Shown here piece by piece: positions 9,968-18,516 of a stretch of 64,000 nucleotides of DNA. The stretch's first letter is position 1; each line of letters begins with the position of its first letter. The stretch lies in the NCBI GenBank assembly GCA_001805105.1, contig MHEE01000007.1, forward strand, positions 1 through 64,000, written 5' to 3'. The notes below the pieces were generated by a model that saw nothing but the letters and a program-made list of their open reading frames with translations, did not search any database and was not told the origin of the DNA. The position numbers and the translations under genes are program-made. The stretch is from Nitrospirae bacterium GWF2_44_13. Lineage in GTDB: Bacteria > Nitrospirota > Thermodesulfovibrionia > Thermodesulfovibrionales > UBA1546.

Positions 9968-11785
9968 ATGGCACGATTATATCTCTCAAAAGGGGCAGCA
10001 ATGCCCCTTTTGATTTTTCTTGTCGGATTTATATTTATCCTTCTTATATCTATCATTTCAGGATGGATACTCTGGTGGGCAGGCGCAGCATGTCTTAGCC
10101 TGCTTTTTTTAAGGAAAGCAGGCCACCCTTTTCCATTCACCCCTTTATCCATTGCATTCACGATATATATCCTTGTCCTCTTTATTAACGGTATTGTCCT
10201 TAACGATATTTACCACGGGGAGATCATATTTTATATCCTTTTTTTTATTCTGCCTTTTACTGTGTTTTCGCGTCTGGATACCTTAACTGTTGAGCGTTTT
10301 TTTAAAGGCGCGGCATTTATATTTGCCCTGCTGGTAATATGGGGGCTTATTCAGCATGTTACAGGTTCATGGTATATTGTTTCTGCGGGGACAAGGGCGA
10401 ATGCGATTTTTTATACGGCTAATACCTTTGCAACCGGAATCAATCTTTTTTTGCTTTCATTCATAGCGCTCTATCTTTCAGGTGTTAGTCCTCGTCTTAC
10501 CTATGGGCTTTCCTTATTGTTTTTTGCTGGGCTTATGGCCACTCAGAGCCGCGGAGGTTACTTAGGGCTTACCTCTGGAGCGTTATTTTTAGCATTGTTT
10601 AATTTCATCGGACACGGGCAATTGAAGTGGAATCGAATTCGCTGGGCAAAACTGGCGCTGGGGCTTTTAATTGTTATTCTTATTTTTCAGTTTTCCCCTG
10701 CATGGAGCGGTGATAATGTGAGGGCAACAATTATGGAGGGGCACACTTCTGATCGCCTTGCGCTATACAGTAGTGCATGGCAGGCAATCAAGAACAATCC
10801 ATTATGGGGCTATGGTTATTTTAATTTCGGTTATATTTTTGAAAGATATAAAATACCGCCGTTTACTGACAAGATAGCATTATTTGTCCATAATGATTAT
10901 CTCCAGATATGGCTTGAGACTGGACTGATTGGTTTTATTGCATTACTTGCTGTGATTGGTGTGTTTTATCTAAGCCTCTGGAAAAAGCGTTCGGATATAA
11001 ATTTAAATTCCATGCGGAATCCTGAATGGCTGCCTGTGACTGGCGCTGCCATGACCTCTCTCTTTGCTCATGCGGCAGTGGATTTTCCTCTTTATATTCC
11101 GGCATTGCAGTTCCTATCAGGCGCCTATCTCGGCGCTCTTAACGGTTTTTTTCGAGATACGTCTATTCCAAAACCGAAATTTATTCCCCCTATAACTCCT
11201 TTTTTAGAACGCATAGGCGTCAGATTAGTAGTAGTAAAGGGGATGGCGGTATTTGTGCTTTTATTTTGGCTGCTGCAGCCTGCGATTGCTCAGTTTGCCT
11301 CTGAACAGGGACTCAAAGGCTTAAAAAAAGGAGATGTTAAATATGCGCTAAATAAAATTACACTGGCACAGCGGTTAGTTCCCTTGAATGCATCTTATTA
11401 CTGGTATGAAGGGATAATCATGAGGGATCAGGCAGTTGAACTTCAAAACCGTGAGTTAGCTGTTTTTGCTGACAATGCCTTCGCAAAAGGTACAAAAATA
11501 AATAAATACTATCCGGATAATTGGATTGAGCGCCTGCGTCTTCATCGCGACCATCGCGCGTTAATGGAGAATCCGGCTAATCCCGAAACGCTTTTGCAAT
11601 GGGCGGAACATATGCGGACATGGAATCCGCACCTTTTTCCAGTCAAACTCGAATATGCCCGCACCCTGGCCTTTGCAGGCAAAAAAAAGGAAGCAATGCT
11701 GTTTGCAAAGCAAATGCAGCATAAATACCCCGACTCTAAGTTGGTAAGGAAGTTAATAAGTGATATAGAAAAAGGGGTTTTTTAA
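9968..11785 (+). CDS. O-antigen ligase/Wzy_C-family membrane protein, candidate pilin oligosaccharyltransferase
   Basis: A 605-residue polytopic protein with ten or more membrane segments in the first ~420 residues, then a soluble, TPR-like helical tail. The Wzy_C core is visible: ATQSRGGYLGL near residue 181 and HNDYLQIWLETGLIGF near 310, with the functionally important His. Families with this fold include WaaL O-antigen ligases and PglL/TfpO-type protein O-glycosyltransferases. Its place directly after two pilins favours pilin glycosylation, but this is inference. The start is uncertain: ATG 9968 opens the frame, while ATG 10001 has AGGGG 5 nt upstream, and both that site and the start sit in the hairpin at 9987-10012. 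Confidence 0.8.
   Translation: MARLYLSKGAAMPLLIFLVGFIFILLISIISGWILWWAGAACLSLLFLRKAGHPFPFTPLSIAFTIYILVLFINGIVLNDIYHGEIIFYILFFILPFTVFSRLDTLTVERFFKGAAFIFALLVIWGLIQHVTGSWYIVSAGTRANAIFYTANTFATGINLFLLSFIALYLSGVSPRLTYGLSLLFFAGLMATQSRGGYLGLTSGALFLALFNFIGHGQLKWNRIRWAKLALGLLIVILIFQFSPAWSGDNVRATIMEGHTSDRLALYSSAWQAIKNNPLWGYGYFNFGYIFERYKIPPFTDKIALFVHNDYLQIWLETGLIGFIALLAVIGVFYLSLWKKRSDINLNSMRNPEWLPVTGAAMTSLFAHAAVDFPLYIPALQFLSGAYLGALNGFFRDTSIPKPKFIPPITPFLERIGVRLVVVKGMAVFVLLFWLLQPAIAQFASEQGLKGLKKGDVKYALNKITLAQRLVPLNASYYWYEGIIMRDQAVELQNRELAVFADNAFAKGTKINKYYPDNWIERLRLHRDHRALMENPANPETLLQWAEHMRTWNPHLFPVKLEYARTLAFAGKKKEAMLFAKQMQHKYPDSKLVRKLISDIEKGVF
9987..10020 (+). terminator. Rho-independent terminator of the pilin pair, overlapping the next start codon
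   Basis: A perfect 11-bp stem (CAAAAGGGGCA / TGCCCCTTTTG) closed by a GCAA loop, which is a GNRA tetraloop, and followed by ATTTTTCTT. The 5' arm carries an AGGGG Shine-Dalgarno and the loop/3' arm carries an in-frame ATG (10001) of the ligase gene. Confidence 0.8.
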
Positions 11786-11922
11786 GTTACATTTTTATGG
11801 CTGGCATGATTAAAGAGACCACGTCTGTGTTTTTACAATATTAAACTGCCAATATCCCTCCTACGCCTCACGTATCCAAAATAGAAATTGCAGTATAAGA
11901 GACTAAATATCATTGTCATTTA

Positions 11923-11952
11923 CTTGACACAAGTTGACTCACTTGTTATTAT
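11923..11952 (+). promoter_or_regulatory. Promoter of dnaJ-hspR-clpB with HAIR-like HspR operator
   Basis: TTGACA (11924-11929), 17-bp spacer, TATTAT (11947-11952). Lying across the -35 box and spacer is CTTGACA-N7-ACTCACT (11923-11943), which matches the known HspR operator HAIR (CTTGAGT-N7-ACTCAAG) at five of seven positions in each arm. HspR bound here would block RNA polymerase. The leader to dnaJ is ~85 nt. Confidence 0.65.
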
Positions 11953-12045
11953 ATGAATAAGCTAATTAAAGGCTGCTTGTTTTTGGGTATTTAAATTAGG
12001 TTTAGGGTTTGATAAGGTTATTGTAAGGACAAAATCGGAGGATAG

Positions 12046-13140
12046 ATGGCACCTGCAGTTAAAGACTATTATGAGATACTCGGCGTAAACAAAACCGCCT
12101 CTCAGGACGAGATAAAAAAGGCGTACAGAAAGTTTGCGCGAAAATATCACCCTGACCTTAATCCCGGCGACAAAACCTCAGAGCATAAATTCAAGGAGAT
12201 AAACGAAGCATACAGTGTGCTCGGCGATGAAAAGAAACGGGCTGATTATGACCAGTTCGGCAAATCTCCTTTTGAAGCGGGCGGACAGTGGTATGAAGGA
12301 GCAAGGCCTGATTTCGGCGAGACCGCTGATTTTGGCGGATTCGGAGATGTTTTTTCCGACATCTTTGGAGCAGACAGAAGATATGAACAATTCGCGAGAA
12401 AAGGCGCTGATATGTTCATGGCTATTGAACTTTCCCTGGAAGATGCATTCGCAGGCGTTACACGTTCTGTTGCCATTACAAGAGAAACCCCGTGCAGGAT
12501 ATGCAATGGAACAGGCGCTGAGTCTTATCAAACATGCGATAGGTGCAAAGGAAGCGGAAAGCTTCAAACATCAAAAGGTTTTTTCAGGATGTCCCAGTCA
12601 TGCACATCCTGCGGAGGAAGCGGCAGAAAGATTACGAAAACATGCAAGGCGTGTAACGGCAGGGGGAAAACACTCCGGACAGATACAATAAAGGCTAAGA
12701 TACCTGCCGGTGTTGATACCGGTTCCATAGTGAAACTTAAAGGCATGGGAGGAGTTGGCGAGGCAGGCGGCCCTCAGGGAGATTTGCGCATAGAGGTGAC
12801 TGTCAGGCCGCATCCTGTATTTACGCGAAAGGAAAATGACATTTATGTGGATTTGCCAATCACATTTGGCGAGGCAGCGCTCGGCGCAAAGATTGAAGTC
12901 CCTACAATAGACGGAAGCGCAGTGATGACTATTCCATCCGGAACGCAGGGGGGACAGAAGTTTAAGCTTTCAGGGAAAGGTTTCCCTTCACCAAGGACGG
13001 CAGGGAGGGGCAATCAATATGTGATTGCAAAGATAGTTGTGCCGAAAGATATAAACAGCAAGGCAAAAGAGGCGATAAAAGAGATAGAAGCATTATATAA
13101 AGAAGATCCGAGAAAAGATATTATCGGGAGAAGGCAATGA
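12046..13140 (+). CDS. dnaJ: Chaperone protein DnaJ (type I Hsp40)
   Basis: A 364-residue type I J-protein. J domain (~1-70) with the HPD motif in KYHPDLNPGD; a short G/F-rich linker (FGGFGDVFSDIFG); a zinc domain with all four CxxCxGxG units (CRICNGTG, CDRCKGSG, CTSCGGSG, CKACNGRG) between residues ~145 and 208; and C-terminal substrate-binding domains. It presents unfolded proteins to DnaK and stimulates its ATPase. dnaK is not in the window. GGAGG precedes the ATG. It overlaps hspR by 4 bp. The G/F region is shorter than in E. coli DnaJ, so this copy may serve the ClpB disaggregation operon. Confidence 0.93.
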   Translation: MAPAVKDYYEILGVNKTASQDEIKKAYRKFARKYHPDLNPGDKTSEHKFKEINEAYSVLGDEKKRADYDQFGKSPFEAGGQWYEGARPDFGETADFGGFGDVFSDIFGADRRYEQFARKGADMFMAIELSLEDAFAGVTRSVAITRETPCRICNGTGAESYQTCDRCKGSGKLQTSKGFFRMSQSCTSCGGSGRKITKTCKACNGRGKTLRTDTIKAKIPAGVDTGSIVKLKGMGGVGEAGGPQGDLRIEVTVRPHPVFTRKENDIYVDLPITFGEAALGAKIEVPTIDGSAVMTIPSGTQGGQKFKLSGKGFPSPRTAGRGNQYVIAKIVVPKDINSKAKEAIKEIEALYKEDPRKDIIGRRQ

Positions 13141-13487
13141 CCGAAAGGGACAAGAAACAGCCTGTATATGTGATAAGCGTTGTGGCTGAGATGCTCGGAG
13201 TGCATCCTCAGACACTGAGGATGTATGAAAGGGAAGGGTTTGTAATACCCCGCAGGACAAAACGGCTGAGGCTTTATTCAGAGGAGGACGTAGAAAGGCT
13301 TAACTTTGTGCTGAGCCTTACCAAGGAACTCGGTGTGAATAAGGCAGGCGTGGACATTATTTTGAGGATGAGGCATAGGGGCGAGGCGCTGCAGCATGAG
13401 ATGGAGGAGATGATGCGCCTGCTTGATGAAGATATGAAACATGATTTTGAAGAAAGGATACGAAGGATTTTTCAGGAGGAGGAATAA
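13137..13487 (+). CDS. hspR: Heat-shock repressor HspR (MerR family)
   Basis: A 116-residue MerR-type regulator. The winged helix-turn-helix occupies residues ~8-75, with the HspR hallmark HPQTLRMYEREGFV and the RLYSEEDVERL wing; a short C-terminal helix follows and no metal-binding cysteines are present. HspR represses chaperone operons and in actinobacteria uses DnaK as co-repressor. The gene order dnaJ-hspR-clpB and the HAIR-like site upstream of dnaJ point to autoregulation. It overlaps dnaJ by 4 bp and is 3 bp from clpB. Confidence 0.93.
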   Translation: MTERDKKQPVYVISVVAEMLGVHPQTLRMYEREGFVIPRRTKRLRLYSEEDVERLNFVLSLTKELGVNKAGVDIILRMRHRGEALQHEMEEMMRLLDEDMKHDFEERIRRIFQEEE

Positions 13488-13490
13488 ATA

Positions 13491-16157
13491 ATGAGGATGG
13501 ATAAATTGACAATAAAGAGCCAGGAGGCTGTGCAGGAGGCGCAGAGGCTTGCCGAAAGAAAGGGGAATCAGGAACTCCAGCCGGAGCATCTCTTGATTGC
13601 TCTGCTTGATGATAAAGAGGGGATTGCCCTTCAGATATTGACAAGGCTTGGAGTTGATTTAAATGCTCTTCAGAAGGATGTTGAAGATGAGATAGAAAAA
13701 TTTCCGAAGGTTCTCGGCGCAACTCCCGCGGGACAGATATATATTTCACAGAGATTAAAGGATGCAATCGAAGGGGCTTTCAAAGAGGCAGAACATCTTA
13801 CAGATGAATATGTGAGCGTTGAACATCTGCTGCTTTCTCTTATATCAGCAGGAGGCCCATGCTTGGAGCTGTTAAAAAGATACGGCGTTACCGCTGATAA
13901 GGCAATGTCTGTGATGCGGGAAATCAGAGGCGCGCAGCGCGTAACAGATCCGAACCCTGAGGATAAATATCAGGCTATTGCCCGTTACAGCCGCGACCTG
14001 ACAGAGCTTGCAAGGAAAGGAAAGCTAGACCCCGTTATCGGAAGGGATGATGAGATACGGCGCATCATACAGGTGCTTTCAAGAAGGACAAAAAATAATC
14101 CCGTTTTAATAGGAGAGCCTGGTGTTGGCAAAACCGCTATCGCTGAAGGACTTGCGCAGAGGGTTGTGGCAGGCGATGTGCCTGAGACATTAAAAGATAA
14201 AAAGGTCGTTGCACTGGATATGGGAGCGCTTGTTGCCGGCTCAAAATACCGTGGCGAGTTTGAAGAAAGGCTTAAGGCAGTCCTTAAAGAGATTGAACAG
14301 GCAGAGGGCAGGATAATACTTTTTATAGACGAACTGCATACAGTTGTGGGCGCCGGTGCGGCAGAGGGAGCGATAGATGCATCCAATATGCTTAAACCCG
14401 CACTTGCAAGGGGAGAACTGAGATGTGTCGGAGCAACGACACTTGATGAATACAGAAAACATATAGAAAAAGACCCTGCTCTGGAAAGAAGATTTCAGCC
14501 TGTTTACATAAAAGAACCCACTGTTGAAGACACAATATCAATACTCCGCGGGCTCAAGGAAAAATACGAAGTGCATCACGGAGTCAAGATAAAGGATTCG
14601 GCGCTGATATCTGCCGCTGTTCTTTCTCACAGGTATATTGCCGACAGGTTTCTTCCTGATAAGGCGATAGATTTAATTGACGAGTCAGCGTCAAAGCTCA
14701 GGATGGAAATAGACAGCATGCCTGTTGAGCTTGACGAAATCGAGAGAAAGCTCCGGCAGCATGAGATGGAAAAACAGGCTGTTATGAAAGAGGATTCAAA
14801 AGACACAAAGGAAAAGTTGAATAAGATAAAAAAGGAGATGGCGGAACTTCAATCAAAAAGGGACGAACTCAGGGCGCAATGGCTTAGCGAGAAAGAGATT
14901 ATCGCGAGGATAAGAGACATTAAAGAGCAGATGGAAAAGACAAAGATAGAATCAGAGCGCGCTGAACGCGAAGGAGACCTGACAAAGGCATCGGAGCTGA
15001 GGTACGGCAAGCTCCTTGAACTCCAGAAATCGCTTGAGGGTGAAAACAAAAAACTTGCCGGTGTTCAGGCAAGAAGAAAGATGCTCAAAGAAGAGGTTGA
15101 TGAAGAAGACATAGCAGAGGTTATCTCAAAATGGACAGGCGTGCCTATATCAAGGATGCTTGAAGGAGAGATTCAGAAACTTCTTAAAATGGAAGAAAGG
15201 CTCAGGCTCAGGGTTGTGGGGCAGGATGAGGCAATAGTGGCTGTTTCAAATGCGGTCAGGCGTTCAAGGGCAGGGATTCAGGACCCGAACCGTCCAATCG
15301 GTTCGTTTATATTCCTCGGCCCTACAGGCGTCGGCAAGACAGAACTTGCAAGGGCATTGGCGGAATTTTTGTTTGATGATGAAAATGCAATGGTGCGCAT
15401 TGATATGTCAGAGTATCAGGAAAGGCATACAGTATCAAGGCTCATCGGAGCTCCTCCGGGCTATGTCGGATATGAAGAAGGGGGACAGCTTACAGAGGCA
15501 ATCAGGAGAAGGCCTTATGCCGTGGTTCTCTTTGACGAAATAGAAAAAGCGCATCCGGAAGTCTTTAATCTTCTTTTGCAGGTGTTGGATGACGGAAGGC
15601 TTACAGACGGGCATGGCAGGACAGTTGATTTCAGAAATAGCGTTCTGATAATGACGTCAAATATCGGGAGCACGCATATACAGGAACTCCTTACAGAGAG
15701 GACGAAGAGGCCTGTTGCATACTGGGGTTCTGCCGAAGAAGAGGATAATAAAGAAATGAAGGATAAGGTAATGGCAGACCTTAAGGCATTCTTTAAGCCG
15801 GAATTTATCAATAGGGTTGATGAAATTGTGATATTCAACCCCCTCTCAATGCAGCTTCTGAAAGAGATTGTAGAGATACAGGTAAGCAGAATGAAAAAAT
15901 ACATTATGGAGAAGAATATAGATATAACTCTGACAAACGCAGCAAAAGAGCATCTTGCAGAAACAGGATTTGACCCTGTTTATGGTGCAAGGCCGTTAAA
16001 GAGGGCCATTCAAAAAGAGATACTCAATCCCCTTGCACTCGGGATCCTGGATAAGACGTTTAAAGAAGGGGATATTGTGGGGGCTGATTTTAAGAACGGC
16101 AAATTTGTATTCAAAAGGGCTGTGAAAACAAATAAGGAAAAAACAGCTCTATCTTAG
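13491..16157 (+). CDS. clpB: ATP-dependent disaggregase ClpB
   Basis: A full-length ClpB of 888 residues: N domain (1-150), first AAA+ domain with GEPGVGKTA near residue 208 and Walker B FIDELHT, a long coiled-coil M domain (~410-525, charged, with [21 protein letters not shown]-like heptads), and second AAA+ domain with GPTGVGKTE near 610, Walker [13 protein letters not shown] and sensor-2 [10 protein letters not shown]. There is no IGF/L ClpP-binding loop, so it disaggregates proteins with DnaK/DnaJ rather than degrading them. It is the last gene of the HspR operon. Confidence 0.97.
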   Translation: MRMDKLTIKSQEAVQEAQRLAERKGNQELQPEHLLIALLDDKEGIALQILTRLGVDLNALQKDVEDEIEKFPKVLGATPAGQIYISQRLKDAIEGAFKEAEHLTDEYVSVEHLLLSLISAGGPCLELLKRYGVTADKAMSVMREIRGAQRVTDPNPEDKYQAIARYSRDLTELARKGKLDPVIGRDDEIRRIIQVLSRRTKNNPVLIGEPGVGKTAIAEGLAQRVVAGDVPETLKDKKVVALDMGALVAGSKYRGEFEERLKAVLKEIEQAEGRIILFIDELHTVVGAGAAEGAIDASNMLKPALARGELRCVGATTLDEYRKHIEKDPALERRFQPVYIKEPTVEDTISILRGLKEKYEVHHGVKIKDSALISAAVLSHRYIADRFLPDKAIDLIDESASKLRMEIDSMPVELDEIERKLRQHEMEKQAVMKEDSKDTKEKLNKIKKEMAELQSKRDELRAQWLSEKEIIARIRDIKEQMEKTKIESERAEREGDLTKASELRYGKLLELQKSLEGENKKLAGVQARRKMLKEEVDEEDIAEVISKWTGVPISRMLEGEIQKLLKMEERLRLRVVGQDEAIVAVSNAVRRSRAGIQDPNRPIGSFIFLGPTGVGKTELARALAEFLFDDENAMVRIDMSEYQERHTVSRLIGAPPGYVGYEEGGQLTEAIRRRPYAVVLFDEIEKAHPEVFNLLLQVLDDGRLTDGHGRTVDFRNSVLIMTSNIGSTHIQELLTERTKRPVAYWGSAEEEDNKEMKDKVMADLKAFFKPEFINRVDEIVIFNPLSMQLLKEIVEIQVSRMKKYIMEKNIDITLTNAAKEHLAETGFDPVYGARPLKRAIQKEILNPLALGILDKTFKEGDIVGADFKNGKFVFKRAVKTNKEKTALS

Positions 16158-16189
16158 GTAGAAAATAGAGGAGAGGCTTTTGCCCCCCT

Positions 16190-16954
16190 TCATTCCCTCT
16201 CAAGAAGCTCTCTGTAGATATACGGCTTTGTGGATGAAGGGACGTCTGGCGCTGCATAAAGTTCTTTGAGGTCTGTTGTTTTCATATCCTCAAGAAATTT
16301 CACGACACAGGCAAGCGGAGCATGTTTGTTAATGATAAGCGCCCATCTGATCTGATACCGCGCCGACCATCTGGGATGTTCCGCAATCATCCTGATTACC
16401 TGTATGGATACTTTTTTCATGCTTATGATTTTGTATATGTCCCCCTCTGTCATGTAGGGGCTGTCAAGGCAGACAGCAACAACCTCTCTCAGCCCTTCTT
16501 CAATAAGTTTCATGAGCACATTGCTGCTGGCCCTTTTTGCGAGGGCTATCTTGATGCCGAGGGCCATTGCCGGAATCTTCTCGCCGATTTCTCCCTCAAT
16601 TCTAACTCTCACATTTACAGGAAGCACATTATTGCGTGTTAAGCCGGCAAGGTCAAAAACCCTCAGAAACTTGATGAGGGAGAACGTTATCTTTTGCGGG
16701 GTCTTGGGGTTCTTGCAGAGTGCAAGCCGGACTTTGTAGCTGTCTTTCCATCTGATATGATGAGATAAAAATTCAAGTATTCCGGAGTCAATATTTTTCC
16801 TGCCTGCTATTACGGCGGCGAGGTCTTCAGTGAGGTTTTTGTTGTTGATGAGGATTGCAATAACCTCAGAGGATTTGTGATATACAAGCGGTTTTAGTTC
16901 TTCTTCTCCTGCGGCAGATGCAAGCTGCCTGTCTCTGCTTAAATCGCTTCCCAT
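16190..16954 (-). CDS. Unknown helical-repeat protein (HEAT/LRV-like)
   Basis: A 254-residue soluble protein with no signal peptide. The product is not assigned. It is built of ~35-45-residue units of paired helices with small insertions such as ALCKNPKTPQKITFSL and DLAGLTRNNVLPVNVRVRIE, the pattern of leucine-rich-variant or HEAT-like solenoids seen in uncharacterised deltaproteobacterial and Nitrospirota proteins. Such solenoids usually bind proteins. It faces clpB convergently (32-bp gap) and is divergent from the radical SAM gene, so the neighbours give no functional clue. The ATG at 16954 is the only reasonable start. Confidence 0.6.
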   Translation of the reverse strand: MGSDLSRDRQLASAAGEEELKPLVYHKSSEVIAILINNKNLTEDLAAVIAGRKNIDSGILEFLSHHIRWKDSYKVRLALCKNPKTPQKITFSLIKFLRVFDLAGLTRNNVLPVNVRVRIEGEIGEKIPAMALGIKIALAKRASSNVLMKLIEEGLREVVAVCLDSPYMTEGDIYKIISMKKVSIQVIRMIAEHPRWSARYQIRWALIINKHAPLACVVKFLEDMKTTDLKELYAAPDVPSSTKPYIYRELLERE

Positions 16955-17022
16955 GAATATATTTTAACTCAATATAGCCCATTTATCTTTCCACATTAAA
17001 ATGCTCTCTCAAGAGGATGAGG

Positions 17023-17174
17023 CTGTCTTTCGGCAATATTGAACTATCTTTGTAAAAGTGCAGAGCGTTAGTACGAGATATCAAGTTAATAGTAGGTTGT
17101 TATGCGGGGCTATCCGCTCCACTGCGTGGAGACTTCAGCCCCTATTCTGACAGACTCGTGAATCTTGCCTCAAT
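17023..17174 (+). repeat. Dispersed ~150-bp element, copy 1
   Basis: It starts CTGTCTTTCGGCAATATT and ends GTGAATCTTGCCTCAAT. It matches the reverse complement of 59741-59889 in both outer parts, while ~39 bp in the middle differ. The right part folds as GGGGCT (17106-17111) with AGCCCC (17137-17142) around an inner CTCCAC-TGC-GTGGAG hairpin. It fills most of the gap between the solenoid gene and the radical SAM gene; nothing else is recognised in that gap. Confidence 0.75.
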
Positions 17175-17262
17175 TCAGCCGCAGCCTCTTACATATGTGC
17201 GGAATGAAGGTTGTATTTGCGGCAAGAGGAAAATTATAATAAGAGAAGGCTCTGAAGACAAG

Positions 17263-18357
17263 ATGGTAAAAAGATATTTCGGCCATATAGAAGTCCCGCT
17301 CAAGAGAATCCATATAGAACTCACAAACATCTGTGATTTTAACTGTGTGTTCTGTCCGAAGTCTGCAATGGAGAGGCCGTATGGCTATATGGACACGAAA
17401 CTTGCCAAAAGAATAATTGATGAGATTCAGGAAAACAAGCTGAGCGATAAGATTACCTTTCATGTGATGGGAGAGCCGACACTGCATCCTGATTTTTTTG
17501 AGATACTGTCTTACAGCCAGGATAAAGGAGCGAAGGTGGGACTTACCACTAACGGAAGCAGGCTTGGAGGCGAGACGGGAAAACGGCTTCTGGATTATAA
17601 CCTGCATCAGATAGACATTTCCCTTCAGACGCCTGATGCAAAATCTTTTTCCCTCAGAAAGGCTAATGCGCTTACGTTTGATTCGTATCTCAGCGGCATT
17701 CTTAATTTTTTCTCCTCCTATATGGCAAAGAGAAGGGGCACCGTCTTTAAGTTCAGGTTTCTGAATACAAGGTTCCCGCAGAAAAACATAGAGAAAAAAG
17801 CCGGTCCCGTAAGGGTTATATCTTCAACAGAAGAATTGCGGGATACCTTCAGCTACTGGGCTCGTAGCATATACGACATTTTAGGAGTTGAAGCAGAAAA
17901 GCGAGAGAAAGCAATTAGGCGTATAAAATCCCTTGTTTCGTATAAATGGAATGTCGTGGAGATTTATCCTGATGTTTTTTTTGAGACATATATGCTTGAA
18001 GACTGGGGACACGCCTTTGACAGCGGAAAGGTTTACAATGCATGGGGAGGGTATTGTTTCGGAATGAGAGACCATTTCAGTATTTTACATAACGGCGATG
18101 TTGTACTGTGCTGTGTGGATTTTAATGGACGGACAAAGGTGGGCAATCTAAATAATTCATCCCTTAAAGAAGTCCTTTCGTCAGAGGAGGTGGGCAAGAT
18201 TGTGAGAGGGTTTAAGAAGTTTCAGCTTGTTCATCCGTATTGCAAACGCTGTCTCGGAAGCAGTTCGGCCTTATCGTGGCTTTTGAAGCCTGTTATGTCA
18301 GTCACGGTTCTCAAAACCCTTAAGCCTTTCTTCTATAAGCGGACAAAGGTTTTTTGA
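17263..18357 (+). CDS. Radical SAM/SPASM-domain protein
   Basis: From the ATG at 17263 the protein has 364 residues. The radical SAM cluster motif is C23-xxx-C27-xx-C30 (CDFNCVFC), followed by a GEPTLHPDFFEIL motif and TTNGS. The C-terminal part has a SPASM-like cysteine set (GYCFGMRDHFS, VVLCCVDFNG, HPYCKRCLG) for auxiliary Fe-S cluster(s). Such enzymes modify peptides or act as anaerobic maturases; the substrate cannot be told and no small precursor-peptide gene is seen beside it. The frame is open upstream to a GTG at 17158, but that start lies inside the dispersed element and adds 35 residues without family features, so 17263 is preferred. Confidence 0.82.
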   Translation: MVKRYFGHIEVPLKRIHIELTNICDFNCVFCPKSAMERPYGYMDTKLAKRIIDEIQENKLSDKITFHVMGEPTLHPDFFEILSYSQDKGAKVGLTTNGSRLGGETGKRLLDYNLHQIDISLQTPDAKSFSLRKANALTFDSYLSGILNFFSSYMAKRRGTVFKFRFLNTRFPQKNIEKKAGPVRVISSTEELRDTFSYWARSIYDILGVEAEKREKAIRRIKSLVSYKWNVVEIYPDVFFETYMLEDWGHAFDSGKVYNAWGGYCFGMRDHFSILHNGDVVLCCVDFNGRTKVGNLNNSSLKEVLSSEEVGKIVRGFKKFQLVHPYCKRCLGSSSALSWLLKPVMSVTVLKTLKPFFYKRTKVF

Positions 18358-18383
18358 CATTGCTGTTTATATTCTGCTATTTT
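18354..18383 (+). promoter_or_regulatory. Promoter of the fluoride-responsive unit
   Basis: TTGACA at 18354-18359, 18-bp spacer, TATTTT at 18378-18383. The predicted start falls at 18390, the first G of the riboswitch aptamer. The -35 box overlaps the stop of the radical SAM gene. Confidence 0.6.
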
Positions 18384-18389
18384 AGTATC

Positions 18390-18468
18390 GGCGATGGAGT
18401 TCGCCATTAACTCCGTTAAAAAATACGGAGTAAACCGTCCCGATCTTATCGGAACTGATGACTCCTAC
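18390..18468 (+). ncRNA. Fluoride riboswitch (crcB motif) aptamer
   Basis: The RNA starts GGCGATGGAGTTCGCC, the first hairpin of the fluoride aptamer with GGAGTTC in the loop region. It continues with ATTAACTCCGT...ACGGAGT, a variable CCGAT/ATCGG hairpin, and the closing CTGATGACTCCTAC. The 3' GACTCC can pair with the first loop's GGAGTT as the known pseudoknot does. All conserved blocks are in the canonical order, and the gene downstream is of a class known to be under fluoride control. Confidence 0.92.
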
Positions 18469-18498
18469 TCTCACATTTGTTGAGGGCAGGAGTTTTTT
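18461..18498 (+). terminator. Expression-platform terminator of the fluoride riboswitch
   Basis: ACTCCT...AGGAGT with an inner TCTCA/TGAGG pairing and a TTTTTT run. The 5' arm reuses the ACTCC of the aptamer pseudoknot, so fluoride binding and termination exclude each other: fluoride should turn the operon on. Confidence 0.85.
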
Positions 18499-18516
18499 AG
18501 CTTATGGAGGTGCTGA

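Noticed and set aside
13278-16000. Long open frames opposite clpB, mreB, mreC and others
   Set aside because: They lie antisense to clear genes, have low-complexity Ser/Pro/Leu-rich translations, and have no ribosome binding sites or recognisable domains.
17158-17262. GTG start for the radical SAM gene at 17158
   Set aside because: The extension lies in the dispersed element and adds no family features; the ATG at 17263 begins shortly before the first conserved residues.
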